Shown here one piece after another: positions 17,492 to 25,843 of a stretch of DNA of 64,000 bases. The DNA is from Vibrio sp. D404a (lineage in GTDB: Bacteria; Pseudomonadota; Gammaproteobacteria; Enterobacterales; Vibrionaceae): positions 124,001 through 188,000 of the forward strand of contig NZ_JAHGAJ010000008.1 in NCBI RefSeq assembly GCF_030248535.1, read 5' to 3'. Both the position numbers and the translations under genes were made by a program. Each line of letters opens with the position of its first letter. The stretch's first letter is position 1. The notes beneath the pieces were generated by a model, which saw nothing but the letters and a program-made list of their open reading frames with translations, ran no database searches and was not told the DNA's origin.

Positions 17492-17538
17492 AATTGGTAC
17501 GTTAAGTGATTTTTTTTTATAAACAAAACATACCAATT
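17492..17538. promoter_or_regulatory. Inverted AATTGGTA half-sites in the divergent promoter region
   Basis: AATTGGTA at 17492-17499 and its complement TACCAATT at 17531-17538 flank an A/T-rich stretch with a run of nine T. A further AATTGGT lies at 17613-17619. They sit between the dehydratase and PTS starts and could be operators for the GntR/UTRA regulator; this is inference. Confidence 0.4.
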
Positions 17539-17667
17539 GGCAAAAAACGGTGAAAAAATAATTTTTCGGATTTTAAATGTGATTGAGATCTCTTTTTATC
17601 ACGTTGGATTTAAATTGGTTGTCGTTATGATTTCTCGAGTTAAACATATCCCAATAACAGGTGTAGT

Positions 17668-19101
17668 ATGCAAATGGTAGAAAAGAATGATGCCGTTACT
17701 AATAACTCTAAGTCATCATCGAAAAAGAAAAGTTTTAATGAAAATATACAGTTATTAGTTTCTGCACTCGGTAGTGAAGATAATATCGTGAGTATTACTC
17801 ACTGCATGACGCGTTTGAGATTCAACCTAGCCGATGAGTCTTTGGTTGACGAAGAAGCAGTCAAAGCGATTTCCGACGTAAAAGGCATTGTGATTCAACA
17901 AGGCCAAACTCAAGTCATTATTGGTGTTGAAGTTGAAAAGTGGTTCAAAGCACTTTCTAATACTCAACAAGCGGACGCACCAAGCAGTGATGAGATCGAA
18001 AAGGGCAAACTATTCCAAGGCGTGATGCGCATTGTCGCAGGTATCTTTGGTCCGGTTGTTCCTGCGATCGCCGGTGCCGGTATGCTGATGGGTCTATTGT
18101 CAGGCCTCATCGCAACCAATGTAATCTCTGAGACTTCTGATACGGTTTACTTCTTCCGCTCTATCTCTGTTGCTGTTTTCTTCTTCCTGCCGATGTTGGT
18201 CTCCTTCTCAGCTGCGAAAGTGTTCAAAGTAAACGAGTACATTGCACTGGCCGTTTCTTCAGCCATGCTAGCACCCCTGCTCGTTGAGAAAGCAACGCTA
18301 TTGAAAGACGCAGGAGCGGCACCTGAGCTAACAGTGCTTGGTGTTGTACCAATTGAGCTTCTCAACTACGGCGGCGCTATCGTTCCGGCCATCTTAGCGA
18401 TTTGGTTACTGTCTAAGGTAACGCCTCTGGTTGATCGCCTTGTACCCTCTTCAGCGAAACCGGTATTTACACCTCTGCTTGCCTTTACCGTGACTTCAAC
18501 AATCACACTCTCTTTTGTTGGCCCTGCTGGTATCTGGCTAAGTAACGGTGCAGGTTGGGTAATGAGCTCGCTACTTGAGATCTCGCCTACGCTGACTGGT
18601 TTTGTTTTTGGCCTGACTCGCCCAATCACGATTGTGTTTGGTATTCACCACAGCATGACACCAATCAGCCTCAACAACTTCGCGCTTTACGGTAAGGATC
18701 TGCTGATGCCAATCATGTGTCTAGGCAACATGGCAATTGCAGGTGCAACCTTGGCAATCTGGCACAAGCAGCGCAAATATGTTTCTAAAGAGCAATCTTC
18801 GATTACAGCAGGTTCAAGTGTTACCGCTATCCTAGGTATAACCGAACCAGCGCTATTCGGCGTATTAACTAAGTACACCAAGGCGATGATGACAGCGAGT
18901 CTAGCTGCGGGCGTCTTCGGTGCTATCTCTGTAACGATTGATACTCACCTAACCAGCTATATTCTCTCTTCTGTCTTCAGTTTGCCGGCTTACCTTGCAA
19001 GCGGTACTCAGAACTTTGTTCAGGCTCTTATGGGCGTGATTGGCGTGTTCGCACTTTCTTACGTGTTAACTCTGCTGTTTGTAAAGCTCGACAACAAGTA
19101 A
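17668..19101 (+). CDS. PTS EIIBC permease, glucose superfamily (TreB/MurP/SacP-like)
   Basis: A 477-residue phosphotransferase permease. Residues about 25-100 form the EIIB domain with the phosphorylated Cys in SITHCMTRLRF. The EIIC domain follows with about ten membrane segments, GIHHSMTPIS and the GITEPALFGV motif. There is no EIIA domain, so it must borrow a soluble EIIA such as Crr, as TreB and MurP do. AGGTG precedes the ATG; an internal ATG two codons later is possible. It is followed by kdgK and eda on the same strand. The imported and phosphorylated sugar is not obvious, and the expected phospho-sugar does not fit the downstream kinase. Confidence 0.9.
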   Translation: MQMVEKNDAVTNNSKSSSKKKSFNENIQLLVSALGSEDNIVSITHCMTRLRFNLADESLVDEEAVKAISDVKGIVIQQGQTQVIIGVEVEKWFKALSNTQQADAPSSDEIEKGKLFQGVMRIVAGIFGPVVPAIAGAGMLMGLLSGLIATNVISETSDTVYFFRSISVAVFFFLPMLVSFSAAKVFKVNEYIALAVSSAMLAPLLVEKATLLKDAGAAPELTVLGVVPIELLNYGGAIVPAILAIWLLSKVTPLVDRLVPSSAKPVFTPLLAFTVTSTITLSFVGPAGIWLSNGAGWVMSSLLEISPTLTGFVFGLTRPITIVFGIHHSMTPISLNNFALYGKDLLMPIMCLGNMAIAGATLAIWHKQRKYVSKEQSSITAGSSVTAILGITEPALFGVLTKYTKAMMTASLAAGVFGAISVTIDTHLTSYILSSVFSLPAYLASGTQNFVQALMGVIGVFALSYVLTLLFVKLDNK

Positions 19102-19133
19102 TTCAAAATACCTCTCTGCAATGAGGTAACACC

Positions 19134-19171
19134 AACAGGCGTGGGCACTTTTCTCAGTGGCCACGCTTCAT
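19134..19171 (+). other. Intercistronic hairpin
   Basis: GCGTGGGCAC pairs with GTGGCCACGC (one mismatch) between the PTS gene and kdgK. There is no T run, so it is more likely an RNA-stability or attenuation element than a terminator. Confidence 0.4.
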
Positions 19172-19208
19172 TCGTTCACTCTAAGTTTCCCTTTCTAAGG
19201 TTTATTCT

Positions 19209-20168
19209 ATGACCCATATCGCAATCATCGGTGAGTGCATGATTGAGCTCAATGGTGCGCCGTTTGGCAACATGCTACAGAGTTATGGCGGAGACACACT
19301 CAACGCCGCGATATATTTAAATCGCAGCATCGATCAACAAGCAGCTAGCCCAACAATTCGCACTAGTTACGTAACAACCCTTGGCAATGATGCAATTAGC
19401 CAGCAGATGATCACTCGATGGCAAAATGAAGGTATATCGACCGATTTTGTTCTCAACGATCCACAACGCTCTCCTGGGCTCTACCTTATTCAACTTGACG
19501 AGGCTGGCGAGCGCACCTTCTTGTATTGGCGCAATGACTCAGCAGCTCGCTACATGGTGCAACACCCCAAGTTTGATGGCGTTATTAACCAGCTTAAAGA
19601 TAGCGACATGATCTTTCTGAGTGGCATCTCATTGGCGATTCTTCCTCACTCGGACCAAATGAAGCTACTGACTCAGATTACAGACCTGCGCTGCCAAGGG
19701 GTTCAAATTGCATTCGACAGCAATTACCGTCCGAAATTATGGGAGAGCCTCGAGGCAACTAAAGAAACCTACCGCCTCGCGTACCAAGCGACCGATATCG
19801 CTTTGGTAACGTTCGAAGACGAACAACTGATTTGGCAAGATGAGAGCCCACGACAAACCATTGCGAGGCTACACGATCTTGGCGTGAAAACGGTCGTGGT
19901 TAAGCTCGGCGCTGACGGCTGCTTAATCAGTGAGAACCCAAAGGAAGAGCCCGTATCCGTTCCAACTATTCCAGTATCAAAAGTTGTCGACACCACCTCT
20001 GCGGGCGATTCTTTCAACGGAGGTTTCCTTGCTTGTTACCTAGCTGGCGGCAGCGTCAAACAGGCGTGTCAGCGAGGTAATGCGCTTGCCGGATTAGTAA
20101 TTCAACATCGTGGGGCAATTATCCCTCACGCAGTCACAAACACTCTTTTCACCTCTATAGAGAAATAA
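19209..20168 (+). CDS. kdgK: 2-keto-3-deoxygluconate kinase
   Basis: A 319-residue PfkB/ribokinase-family kinase that phosphorylates 2-keto-3-deoxygluconate to KDPG. Features are the N-terminal IGECMIELNG and YGGDTLNAAIYL (sugar-binding), FDSNYRPKLW and VVKLGADGC in the middle, and the catalytic DTTSAGDSFNGGFLA with the Asp base near residue 263. Length and the GECMIEL/GGDTLN signature match KdgK. It is four bases upstream of eda and belongs to the PTS transcription unit. TAAGG precedes the ATG. Confidence 0.9.
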   Translation: MTHIAIIGECMIELNGAPFGNMLQSYGGDTLNAAIYLNRSIDQQAASPTIRTSYVTTLGNDAISQQMITRWQNEGISTDFVLNDPQRSPGLYLIQLDEAGERTFLYWRNDSAARYMVQHPKFDGVINQLKDSDMIFLSGISLAILPHSDQMKLLTQITDLRCQGVQIAFDSNYRPKLWESLEATKETYRLAYQATDIALVTFEDEQLIWQDESPRQTIARLHDLGVKTVVVKLGADGCLISENPKEEPVSVPTIPVSKVVDTTSAGDSFNGGFLACYLAGGSVKQACQRGNALAGLVIQHRGAIIPHAVTNTLFTSIEK

Positions 20169-20172
20169 AGTC

Positions 20173-20802
20173 ATGCCGACTATCAACGATCAATTAAAAG
20201 CGCTTAAAGTTATCCCTGTTATCGCTCTCGACAACGCTCAAGATATCATTCCCCTAGGTAAGGTATTGGCAGAAAATGGCCTTCCAGCGGCTGAAATCAC
20301 CTTTCGCTCAGATGCTGCAGTTGAAGCTATTCGCTTACTTCGCGAAGCACAACCTGACATGCTGATCGGTGCAGGAACTATCATCAATGGTGAGCAGGCT
20401 TTGGCAGCCAAAGAGGCAGGGGCTACCTTTGTGGTCTCACCTGGCTTTAATCCAAATACAGTAAGAGCTTGCCAAGAGATTGGTATCGACATTATTCCGG
20501 GCGTTAATAACCCAAGTACGGTAGAAGCGGCGCTAGAGATGGGCTTAACTACTCTTAAATTCTTCCCTGCAGAGGCTTCTGGTGGTCTCAGCATGGTGAA
20601 ATCATTAGTGGGTCCATACGGCAACATCCGTCTAATGCCAACGGGAGGAATCACCCCAAGTAACATCGACAACTACCTTGCGATTCCTCAAGTACTTGCG
20701 TGCGGCGGAACTTGGATGGTGGATAAAAAACTGGTGGATAACCAGCAATGGGATGAGATCGCTCGCCTGACCCGTGAAATTGTTGAACAAGTCTCACGCT
20801 AA
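20173..20802 (+). CDS. eda: KDPG aldolase (2-keto-3-deoxy-6-phosphogluconate aldolase)
   Basis: A 209-residue class I aldolase splitting KDPG to pyruvate and glyceraldehyde 3-phosphate. The pattern is typical: IPVIALDNAQ, AEITFRSDAA (catalytic Glu), LIGAGTIINGEQ, FVVSPGFNP, the Schiff-base Lys in TLKFFPAEASGG, and LMPTGGITPSN for phosphate binding. It is the last gene of the kdgK-eda unit and ends in a strong terminator. It completes the lower Entner-Doudoroff route from sugar acids. Confidence 0.95.
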   Translation: MPTINDQLKALKVIPVIALDNAQDIIPLGKVLAENGLPAAEITFRSDAAVEAIRLLREAQPDMLIGAGTIINGEQALAAKEAGATFVVSPGFNPNTVRACQEIGIDIIPGVNNPSTVEAALEMGLTTLKFFPAEASGGLSMVKSLVGPYGNIRLMPTGGITPSNIDNYLAIPQVLACGGTWMVDKKLVDNQQWDEIARLTREIVEQVSR

Positions 20803-20807
20803 TATAA

Positions 20808-20842
20808 GAAAGCCAGAGTACCGTTCTGGACTCTGGCTTTAC
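20808..20842. terminator. Rho-independent terminator after eda
   Basis: An 11-bp stem (20809-20819 with 20830-20840). Confidence 0.8.
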
Positions 20843-20867
20843 GAGCACGGACTCGCTCTAAGATTGC

Positions 20868-22181
20868 TTAAGCATCAAGATAAGGTGCAACCAATTGGCG
20901 GATATTAACCTTAGCGCCAATCCTCGCGGCCAGCAGGTACATGCCGCCAATTTTTCTGTGCAGGAATAAGGCGTCAGCAGGAGGCGTATGCCAATACTCT
21001 TGCTCCATACTCAAGATCGTTCCGGCCTCTCGCAAACGCTTGGCCAGGTCGCTCTTCTTAAAATCATAGTCACCTTCCACCAACATAGGTTCGCAGGCCA
21101 TTTTGACAAGGTTCAGTACCGCTTGTCGTTGGCTATCAACAATGGTGTCGCTAAAGAAGCCGATGTCTTCCAAGGCTCGGTTTAAACCTACTTCATCGCC
21201 CTCAATCACTGAGCGGAACACCAGACGATAGCCGTTGCTAAATTTATCGCTGTACTCTCGCGTCGCTCCAAAGTCGAGCAGGCCGATTTGATTAGTTTTA
21301 TCGTTGTAGAGATAGTTGGCGAAATTAGGATCGGTTTGTACCATCTGTAGTTCAAACAGCTCCTTAAACAGCAGCTCAAGCAGACTGGTCATGACAAAAT
21401 CGCGTGTCTCTTGTGAGGCGTGCTCAACTGATTCGACCGATTGTCCGTCAATGAATTCCATCGCAAGTACCGCATCAGAGCAGCCCGGTTGATGGACTTT
21501 AGGTACGACGAACTGGGGAGCATCTTGTAGGGCTTCACGGTAACGTATCGCAAACTGCCCCTCTCGATGATAATCCGCTTCGTCGTGAAGCTGCTTTTTC
21601 GCCTCTTCTAATAAGCCTTTATAATCAACAGACTCCGGTATCAGCCCAACGACTTTGAGCAAGGTGCCAACATTATCAACATCGCTATCGATGCTCTTAC
21701 GAATGCCCGGATACTGAACCTTCACCGCCAACTTATCACCCGCGTCACTGTAGGCTTGGTGAACCTGCCCTATTGACGCACTGGCGATCGGTTTGAAGTT
21801 AAAGGCGATGTACTCAGACTTCCAATCGGCTCCTAATGAACTTTCCAGCACTTGATTGAGTTGCTTAGCAGGCAGAGGATCGGCATCTGAACGCAGTCGA
21901 CTCAATATGTCAGCCAGTTCCGGTTCAAGCACGTCTCCAGCATCCATGGATAGCATCTGACCGAGTTTCATTGCTGCACCTCGTAAATGAGCCAGCTGCT
22001 CAGTAAGTCGCCCAATATTCTGAGGAGTCAGCAACAGATCTCGCGCCTTGGGGCGATTGCCCTGCACAATCTGCTTGGTGCCTTCGGTCAACACATTGCC
22101 AGCAACGCGCGTCGCTAAAGAGGCAAATTTGCCGAAACGAGAAATTCGATGAGTGGGAATATTCCTTTCTTTTGCTGACAT
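20868..22181 (-). CDS. ABC1/ADCK (UbiB-like) atypical kinase
   Basis: A 437-residue protein of the ABC1 family. The diagnostic KxGQ motif (MKLGQMLSMD, near residue 72) and the Ala-rich loop ASIGQVHQAY are present, then AVKVQYPG (Lys), QTDPNFANYL (the catalytic Asp-x-x-x-x-Asn) and LLDFGATREY (metal-binding Asp). Relatives support ubiquinone biosynthesis or quinone/lipid homeostasis in mitochondria and bacteria. It lacks the C-terminal membrane anchors of UbiB, so it is a second, soluble or peripheral paralogue. It stands alone and convergent with eda. Confidence 0.85.
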   Translation of the reverse strand: MSAKERNIPTHRISRFGKFASLATRVAGNVLTEGTKQIVQGNRPKARDLLLTPQNIGRLTEQLAHLRGAAMKLGQMLSMDAGDVLEPELADILSRLRSDADPLPAKQLNQVLESSLGADWKSEYIAFNFKPIASASIGQVHQAYSDAGDKLAVKVQYPGIRKSIDSDVDNVGTLLKVVGLIPESVDYKGLLEEAKKQLHDEADYHREGQFAIRYREALQDAPQFVVPKVHQPGCSDAVLAMEFIDGQSVESVEHASQETRDFVMTSLLELLFKELFELQMVQTDPNFANYLYNDKTNQIGLLDFGATREYSDKFSNGYRLVFRSVIEGDEVGLNRALEDIGFFSDTIVDSQRQAVLNLVKMACEPMLVEGDYDFKKSDLAKRLREAGTILSMEQEYWHTPPADALFLHRKIGGMYLLAARIGAKVNIRQLVAPYLDA

Positions 22182-22639
22182 AATTACTCTCTATTGGTGA
22201 ACTTCTCTGTATACGAACAAAAAGCCATTTTGGATGATGGTCAATACAATAATTTACACCACAGACTCATCAATTGAAAAATCAAACACATATGCACCCA
22301 CGCCCTCATATTTCAACATGCTGACGAAACGTGTCAAGGTGATCACCGAACGTTCCGATTGCCCATGAGATTTAACAGGAAATCACTTTCAAACAGGGTA
22401 AAAACGTTGATAACTCTGTTAATTGCCTCATCAAACCAATATATATAACGCATTGAAAATAAATAAATACTTACATCATTTTGTAAATTCAAACAGTCAA
22501 TATGTGATATTCAGTCACGCGCTTAAATTCTCTTTTAAATCTCTTTGCAAACAGCGGTGATCTGGCCTAATTTTTAATATGAGCAAAGTAGCATACTGGT
22601 CGGTAAGCATGGATGTCGACTGGGAGATTGGAGTGTTAT
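22182..22639. other. 458-bp intergenic region
   Basis: It separates the divergent ABC1 and GGDEF-EAL genes. It is AT-rich around 22430-22520 and must hold both promoters; I see no clear operator, hairpin or small gene. Confidence 0.5.
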
Positions 22640-24976
22640 ATGGATTTAACAAACAAGGCCGCTCGCATTTTTATACCTGCCATTTTCGTTATTGTCTTTT
22701 CAAGTGGCATCGCTTTCTATTTGGCCTATGAACATCACATTAAAAAGCAGATCGTGAGTAAATGGTGTGTGCAACTGGAGTTTGTTGTGAAGCAAATGGG
22801 GGAAGAGCTGCGTGATCAAAAAGCCTTCCTCAACAACATTGCCGAGCGAGAGAACTTCATTAAACGAGCCAACCTCAACCGAACCGTCTACGACGCTTTT
22901 TCCTCAATTGATACACAACTCAGCAGCACGCGCTTTGGCTACAACACCAATAACTCCTACTCATTCGCGATTGTAGATACGCAATCCAATCTCATCGCCA
23001 GCTCAGTGCAGACGTTAGAAAACCAATCGAATCAACTTTTTCTCGACACCGGACGCACCTACCTTTCAAATCCGAATGACTCAGAAAAGCTCTCCATAAT
23101 CGACGGTAAGCTGTATGCGATCACCGCCCACACCCTAGACGGTTACCCAGACCGTATCGCAGTGTTAATTTTACCGATATCCGTCTTTGATAGCTTTGAA
23201 TCAACCCTGAAAGAGCAGCTGCCATTTGGCTTCTCTTTTGACTATCGCTTTCTGACTGGACAAGAACGGAGCATGTTCTCAACCCAAACGCCTGAACCTT
23301 TGGCCGTTGCACTCTCAAACTATCACGCCTTTGATAGCCACGATATGGTCATGGAAGTGGACTACTCCGATGGCATTGCATTCAAACATGTTGATCCCTT
23401 TATCTCAGCATCGTTGCATATCTTCCCAGAGAACTATCAAAGCCAGCTCAACCAAGCCAAGATTTCAATCGGTGGCGTGACCTTAGCCATCACCCTGCTA
23501 CTGATTTGTGGCAGTTATTTTGTGTTTTACCGACAAGTTCTGCAGCCACTCCAGGCTTACACCAGAGAGCTTAGCACCCTAAAACCGAGTGAAGAGACTC
23601 ACACCAACCGGGATGAACTGGTGGACCCAAGTTATCAATCCGTGTTTGAACGCGTTAAAACCTTGGTAGAAACCGATGCCCTAACTGGGCTCGATAACCG
23701 CACCTTCTTTATGCAGAACTTGAAAAAGTTAGTCTCAGAGAAGCATCACGGTACTAGCTACCTTATCTATATCGACCTCGATAAATTTAAGGCGGTTAAT
23801 GATAACTATGGTCACGACGCAGGGGATGAACTGTTGGTTCGTTTTGCTTCATCCACTCAGCAAATCCTGCAGCGTTCACGCGGACGCCTGTTTGAATCGT
23901 ACCTGTTTGCACGACTTAGCGGGGATGAGTTTGCCATCTATGCCTACGGTATTACGCGACTGTCCGACATTCTGAGCGTGCTTGAAAGCATTGAAGCACA
24001 ATTCCAATCCAACTGTTTCCTTGGTGATCAGCGCTATCGCGTTGGGATCAGTCTCGGTGTGGTTGAGATCAACGAACACAATGAGAACCTCACTACCGAC
24101 TCACTCATGATCCAAGCAGATCGAGCGATGTACATGGCGAAAGAGTCTGAGGCGCGTCACTATTTCTATAACTCCGACCTCGAAGAGGTGGTGGCCAAAG
24201 AGCAACTCATCGAGCAGACCTTGCTCAAGGCACTCAACGAAGACGGGTTTAGCTTTTCATTCATGCCGATCATCAATGCGGGCTCTAAGACACTACGTGG
24301 GTTCGAGTTACTACTGCGTTGCCCTGAGTTGGCACAGCAAAAAATTGGCCCCGACGAATTTATCCCTTGTGCAGAGCGCAGTGGCATTATCCGTGATATT
24401 GATATGTGGGTGATCAGTAATGGTTTAATGGCGGCGAAGAGGCTCATCGACAAAGGCAATCGCGAGCTCAAATTTGCCATCAATATCTCTAGCTTAGAAC
24501 TCATGTCTCCGGGCTTTCCTGCTGATGTTAATCGTATGCTGATAAGTACGGGGGTGCCTGCTGAAAACATTGAATTCGAGGTGACTGAAACGGCATTTGT
24601 TCCTGATGAAACCACCGAACTGGACGTGCTATTTGAACTCAAAGAACTGGGGCTTGATCTTGCTATAGATGACTTTGGAACGGGCTTTACTTCCTTTAAC
24701 CAGTTGATTCGTTATCCATTTGATACTCTGAAGATCGACAAATCGTTCGTCGATCAAATCTTCAATAACAACCCTTCCAAGCAAGAGATGGTCAACGTAC
24801 TGTACCGCCTTGCCAAAAACTACTCACTTAAAGTGGTTGCTGAGGGGGTAGAAACCAAAGAACAAGAGACCTTCCTAACCCGTTTAGGCTGTAACTATCT
24901 GCAAGGGTACTACTATGGCACCCCAGTTACGGAAGATGACGTGTTGGCTCTAATCGCCAAGTACCAGAATGCATAA
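22640..24976 (+). CDS. Membrane GGDEF-EAL cyclic-di-GMP protein
   Basis: A 778-residue signalling protein. I prefer the ATG at 22640, because GGAG lies six bases ahead; an in-frame ATG at 22613 has no such site. TM1 (about 7-28) and TM2 (about 278-297) bracket a periplasmic sensor domain of some 250 residues. The GGDEF domain has DALTGLDNR, YIDLDKFKAVND and RLSGDEF (427-431), an active-type variant. The EAL domain reads FELLLR instead of FEALLR but keeps the Glu, and further has ISSLEL, EVTETAF, IDDFGTGFTSFN, LKIDKSFV, VVAEGVET and LQGYYYGTP. Both diguanylate cyclase and phosphodiesterase activity are possible. Confidence 0.9.
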   Translation: MDLTNKAARIFIPAIFVIVFSSGIAFYLAYEHHIKKQIVSKWCVQLEFVVKQMGEELRDQKAFLNNIAERENFIKRANLNRTVYDAFSSIDTQLSSTRFGYNTNNSYSFAIVDTQSNLIASSVQTLENQSNQLFLDTGRTYLSNPNDSEKLSIIDGKLYAITAHTLDGYPDRIAVLILPISVFDSFESTLKEQLPFGFSFDYRFLTGQERSMFSTQTPEPLAVALSNYHAFDSHDMVMEVDYSDGIAFKHVDPFISASLHIFPENYQSQLNQAKISIGGVTLAITLLLICGSYFVFYRQVLQPLQAYTRELSTLKPSEETHTNRDELVDPSYQSVFERVKTLVETDALTGLDNRTFFMQNLKKLVSEKHHGTSYLIYIDLDKFKAVNDNYGHDAGDELLVRFASSTQQILQRSRGRLFESYLFARLSGDEFAIYAYGITRLSDILSVLESIEAQFQSNCFLGDQRYRVGISLGVVEINEHNENLTTDSLMIQADRAMYMAKESEARHYFYNSDLEEVVAKEQLIEQTLLKALNEDGFSFSFMPIINAGSKTLRGFELLLRCPELAQQKIGPDEFIPCAERSGIIRDIDMWVISNGLMAAKRLIDKGNRELKFAINISSLELMSPGFPADVNRMLISTGVPAENIEFEVTETAFVPDETTELDVLFELKELGLDLAIDDFGTGFTSFNQLIRYPFDTLKIDKSFVDQIFNNNPSKQEMVNVLYRLAKNYSLKVVAEGVETKEQETFLTRLGCNYLQGYYYGTPVTEDDVLALIAKYQNA

Positions 24977-24990
24977 AACCTGCGCCCAAT

Positions 24991-25023
24991 AAAAAAGACC
25001 ACGCGATAATGCGTGGTCTTTCT
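24991..25023. terminator. Bidirectional rho-independent terminator
   Basis: A perfect 10-bp stem (24995-25004 with 25011-25020) between the convergent GGDEF-EAL and MarR genes. Confidence 0.85.
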
Positions 25024-25058
25024 ATTTGAATAAATTTGCCTATCAAGTCAGTAAAGAA

Positions 25059-25556
25059 TTACTTTGCTGATTCATCCGTTTTGACGGTATTGGCGATGCC
25101 TTCAAGCTGAAGAACTGGTGCAGCATCAATATCTTCTGCGTTCATCATTGACGAAATACGCTGCATCGAAGAGAGCAACAAGCTCTGCTCCCAAGATTCT
25201 AAGCTTTGGAATTTATTAACAAAATTATCTTGAAGTGGTGGTGGCGCACTGTTTAGTAGGTCTTGACCTTTTTCGGTTAGATTCGCGTGAACCTTACGTC
25301 TATCCGATACACTGCGCACACGCTGCACATAACCATTCTGCTCGAGACGGTCGATGATAGTAGTGGTGGTTGCCTGACTCACATTGGTGTGATTCGATAA
25401 CTCTTTGATCGTCACATTGCCCATCTCTTGGATTGCTCTCATTAAAATCAATTGAGGGCCAGTCAAACCATACTCTTTACTCAGCTTCTTCGAGTGTAAA
25501 TCGATAGCGCGAATAATTTGGCGAATAGCGACCAGGATTTCGTCATGTTTGTCCAA
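25059..25556 (-). CDS. MarR-family regulator
   Basis: A 165-residue winged-helix regulator. The domain runs from about 10 to 135 with LTGPQLILMRAIQEMG, VTIKELSNHTNVSQATTTTIIDRLEQNGYV (recognition helix) and RSVSDRRKVHANLTEKG (wing). The start is a TTG; there is no earlier or suitable ATG, and AAAGGT lies eight bases upstream. It lies directly downstream of the choline locus but is separated from it by a hairpin and 287 bp, so a link to choline or osmotic control is only possible. Confidence 0.85.
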   Translation of the reverse strand: MDKHDEILVAIRQIIRAIDLHSKKLSKEYGLTGPQLILMRAIQEMGNVTIKELSNHTNVSQATTTTIIDRLEQNGYVQRVRSVSDRRKVHANLTEKGQDLLNSAPPPLQDNFVNKFQSLESWEQSLLLSSMQRISSMMNAEDIDAAPVLQLEGIANTVKTDESAK

Positions 25557-25591
25557 GATGCAGACCTTTGTACTTATATGCTGTGAGTGAG

Positions 25592-25653
25592 TTTACAGTG
25601 CCACAAAAACCATCGCCTTAATGACGGCAGCATGATGGAAATTACACTGTAAA
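25592..25653. promoter_or_regulatory. Candidate MarR operator pair
   Basis: TTTACAGTG (25592-25600) and its exact complement CACTGTAAA (25645-25653) lie upstream of the MarR start. The second is part of a near-palindrome TTACACTGTAA. Autoregulation is inferred. Confidence 0.35.
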
Positions 25654-25800
25654 TTGAGAGATTACTTCATTGATTTTTCCGCATTGTACTTATGTTCATA
25701 CTATTCTCAATCTTTTCTCAAACTCTAAACCTGCGCAGCACGGCACTTTTGTTAAATCACACGGTGTAAGAGAGCAATTGATGTATAGCGGTGACGAGAA

Positions 25801-25826
25801 TTAGAGAGCCCAAGCTAGCTCTCTAA
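25801..25826 (-). terminator. Hairpin at the end of the choline operon
   Basis: A perfect 9-bp stem (TTAGAGAGC with GCTCTCTAA), 18 bp beyond the transporter ATPase stop. There is no strong T run. Confidence 0.5.
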
Positions 25827-25843
25827 TCTATCCGTTAGGCAGG

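Noticed and set aside
17577..17603. CRP site before the PTS gene (TGTGATTGAGATC and TTATCACG)
   Set aside because: Only one half matches the CRP consensus at the right spacing; the second half is displaced.
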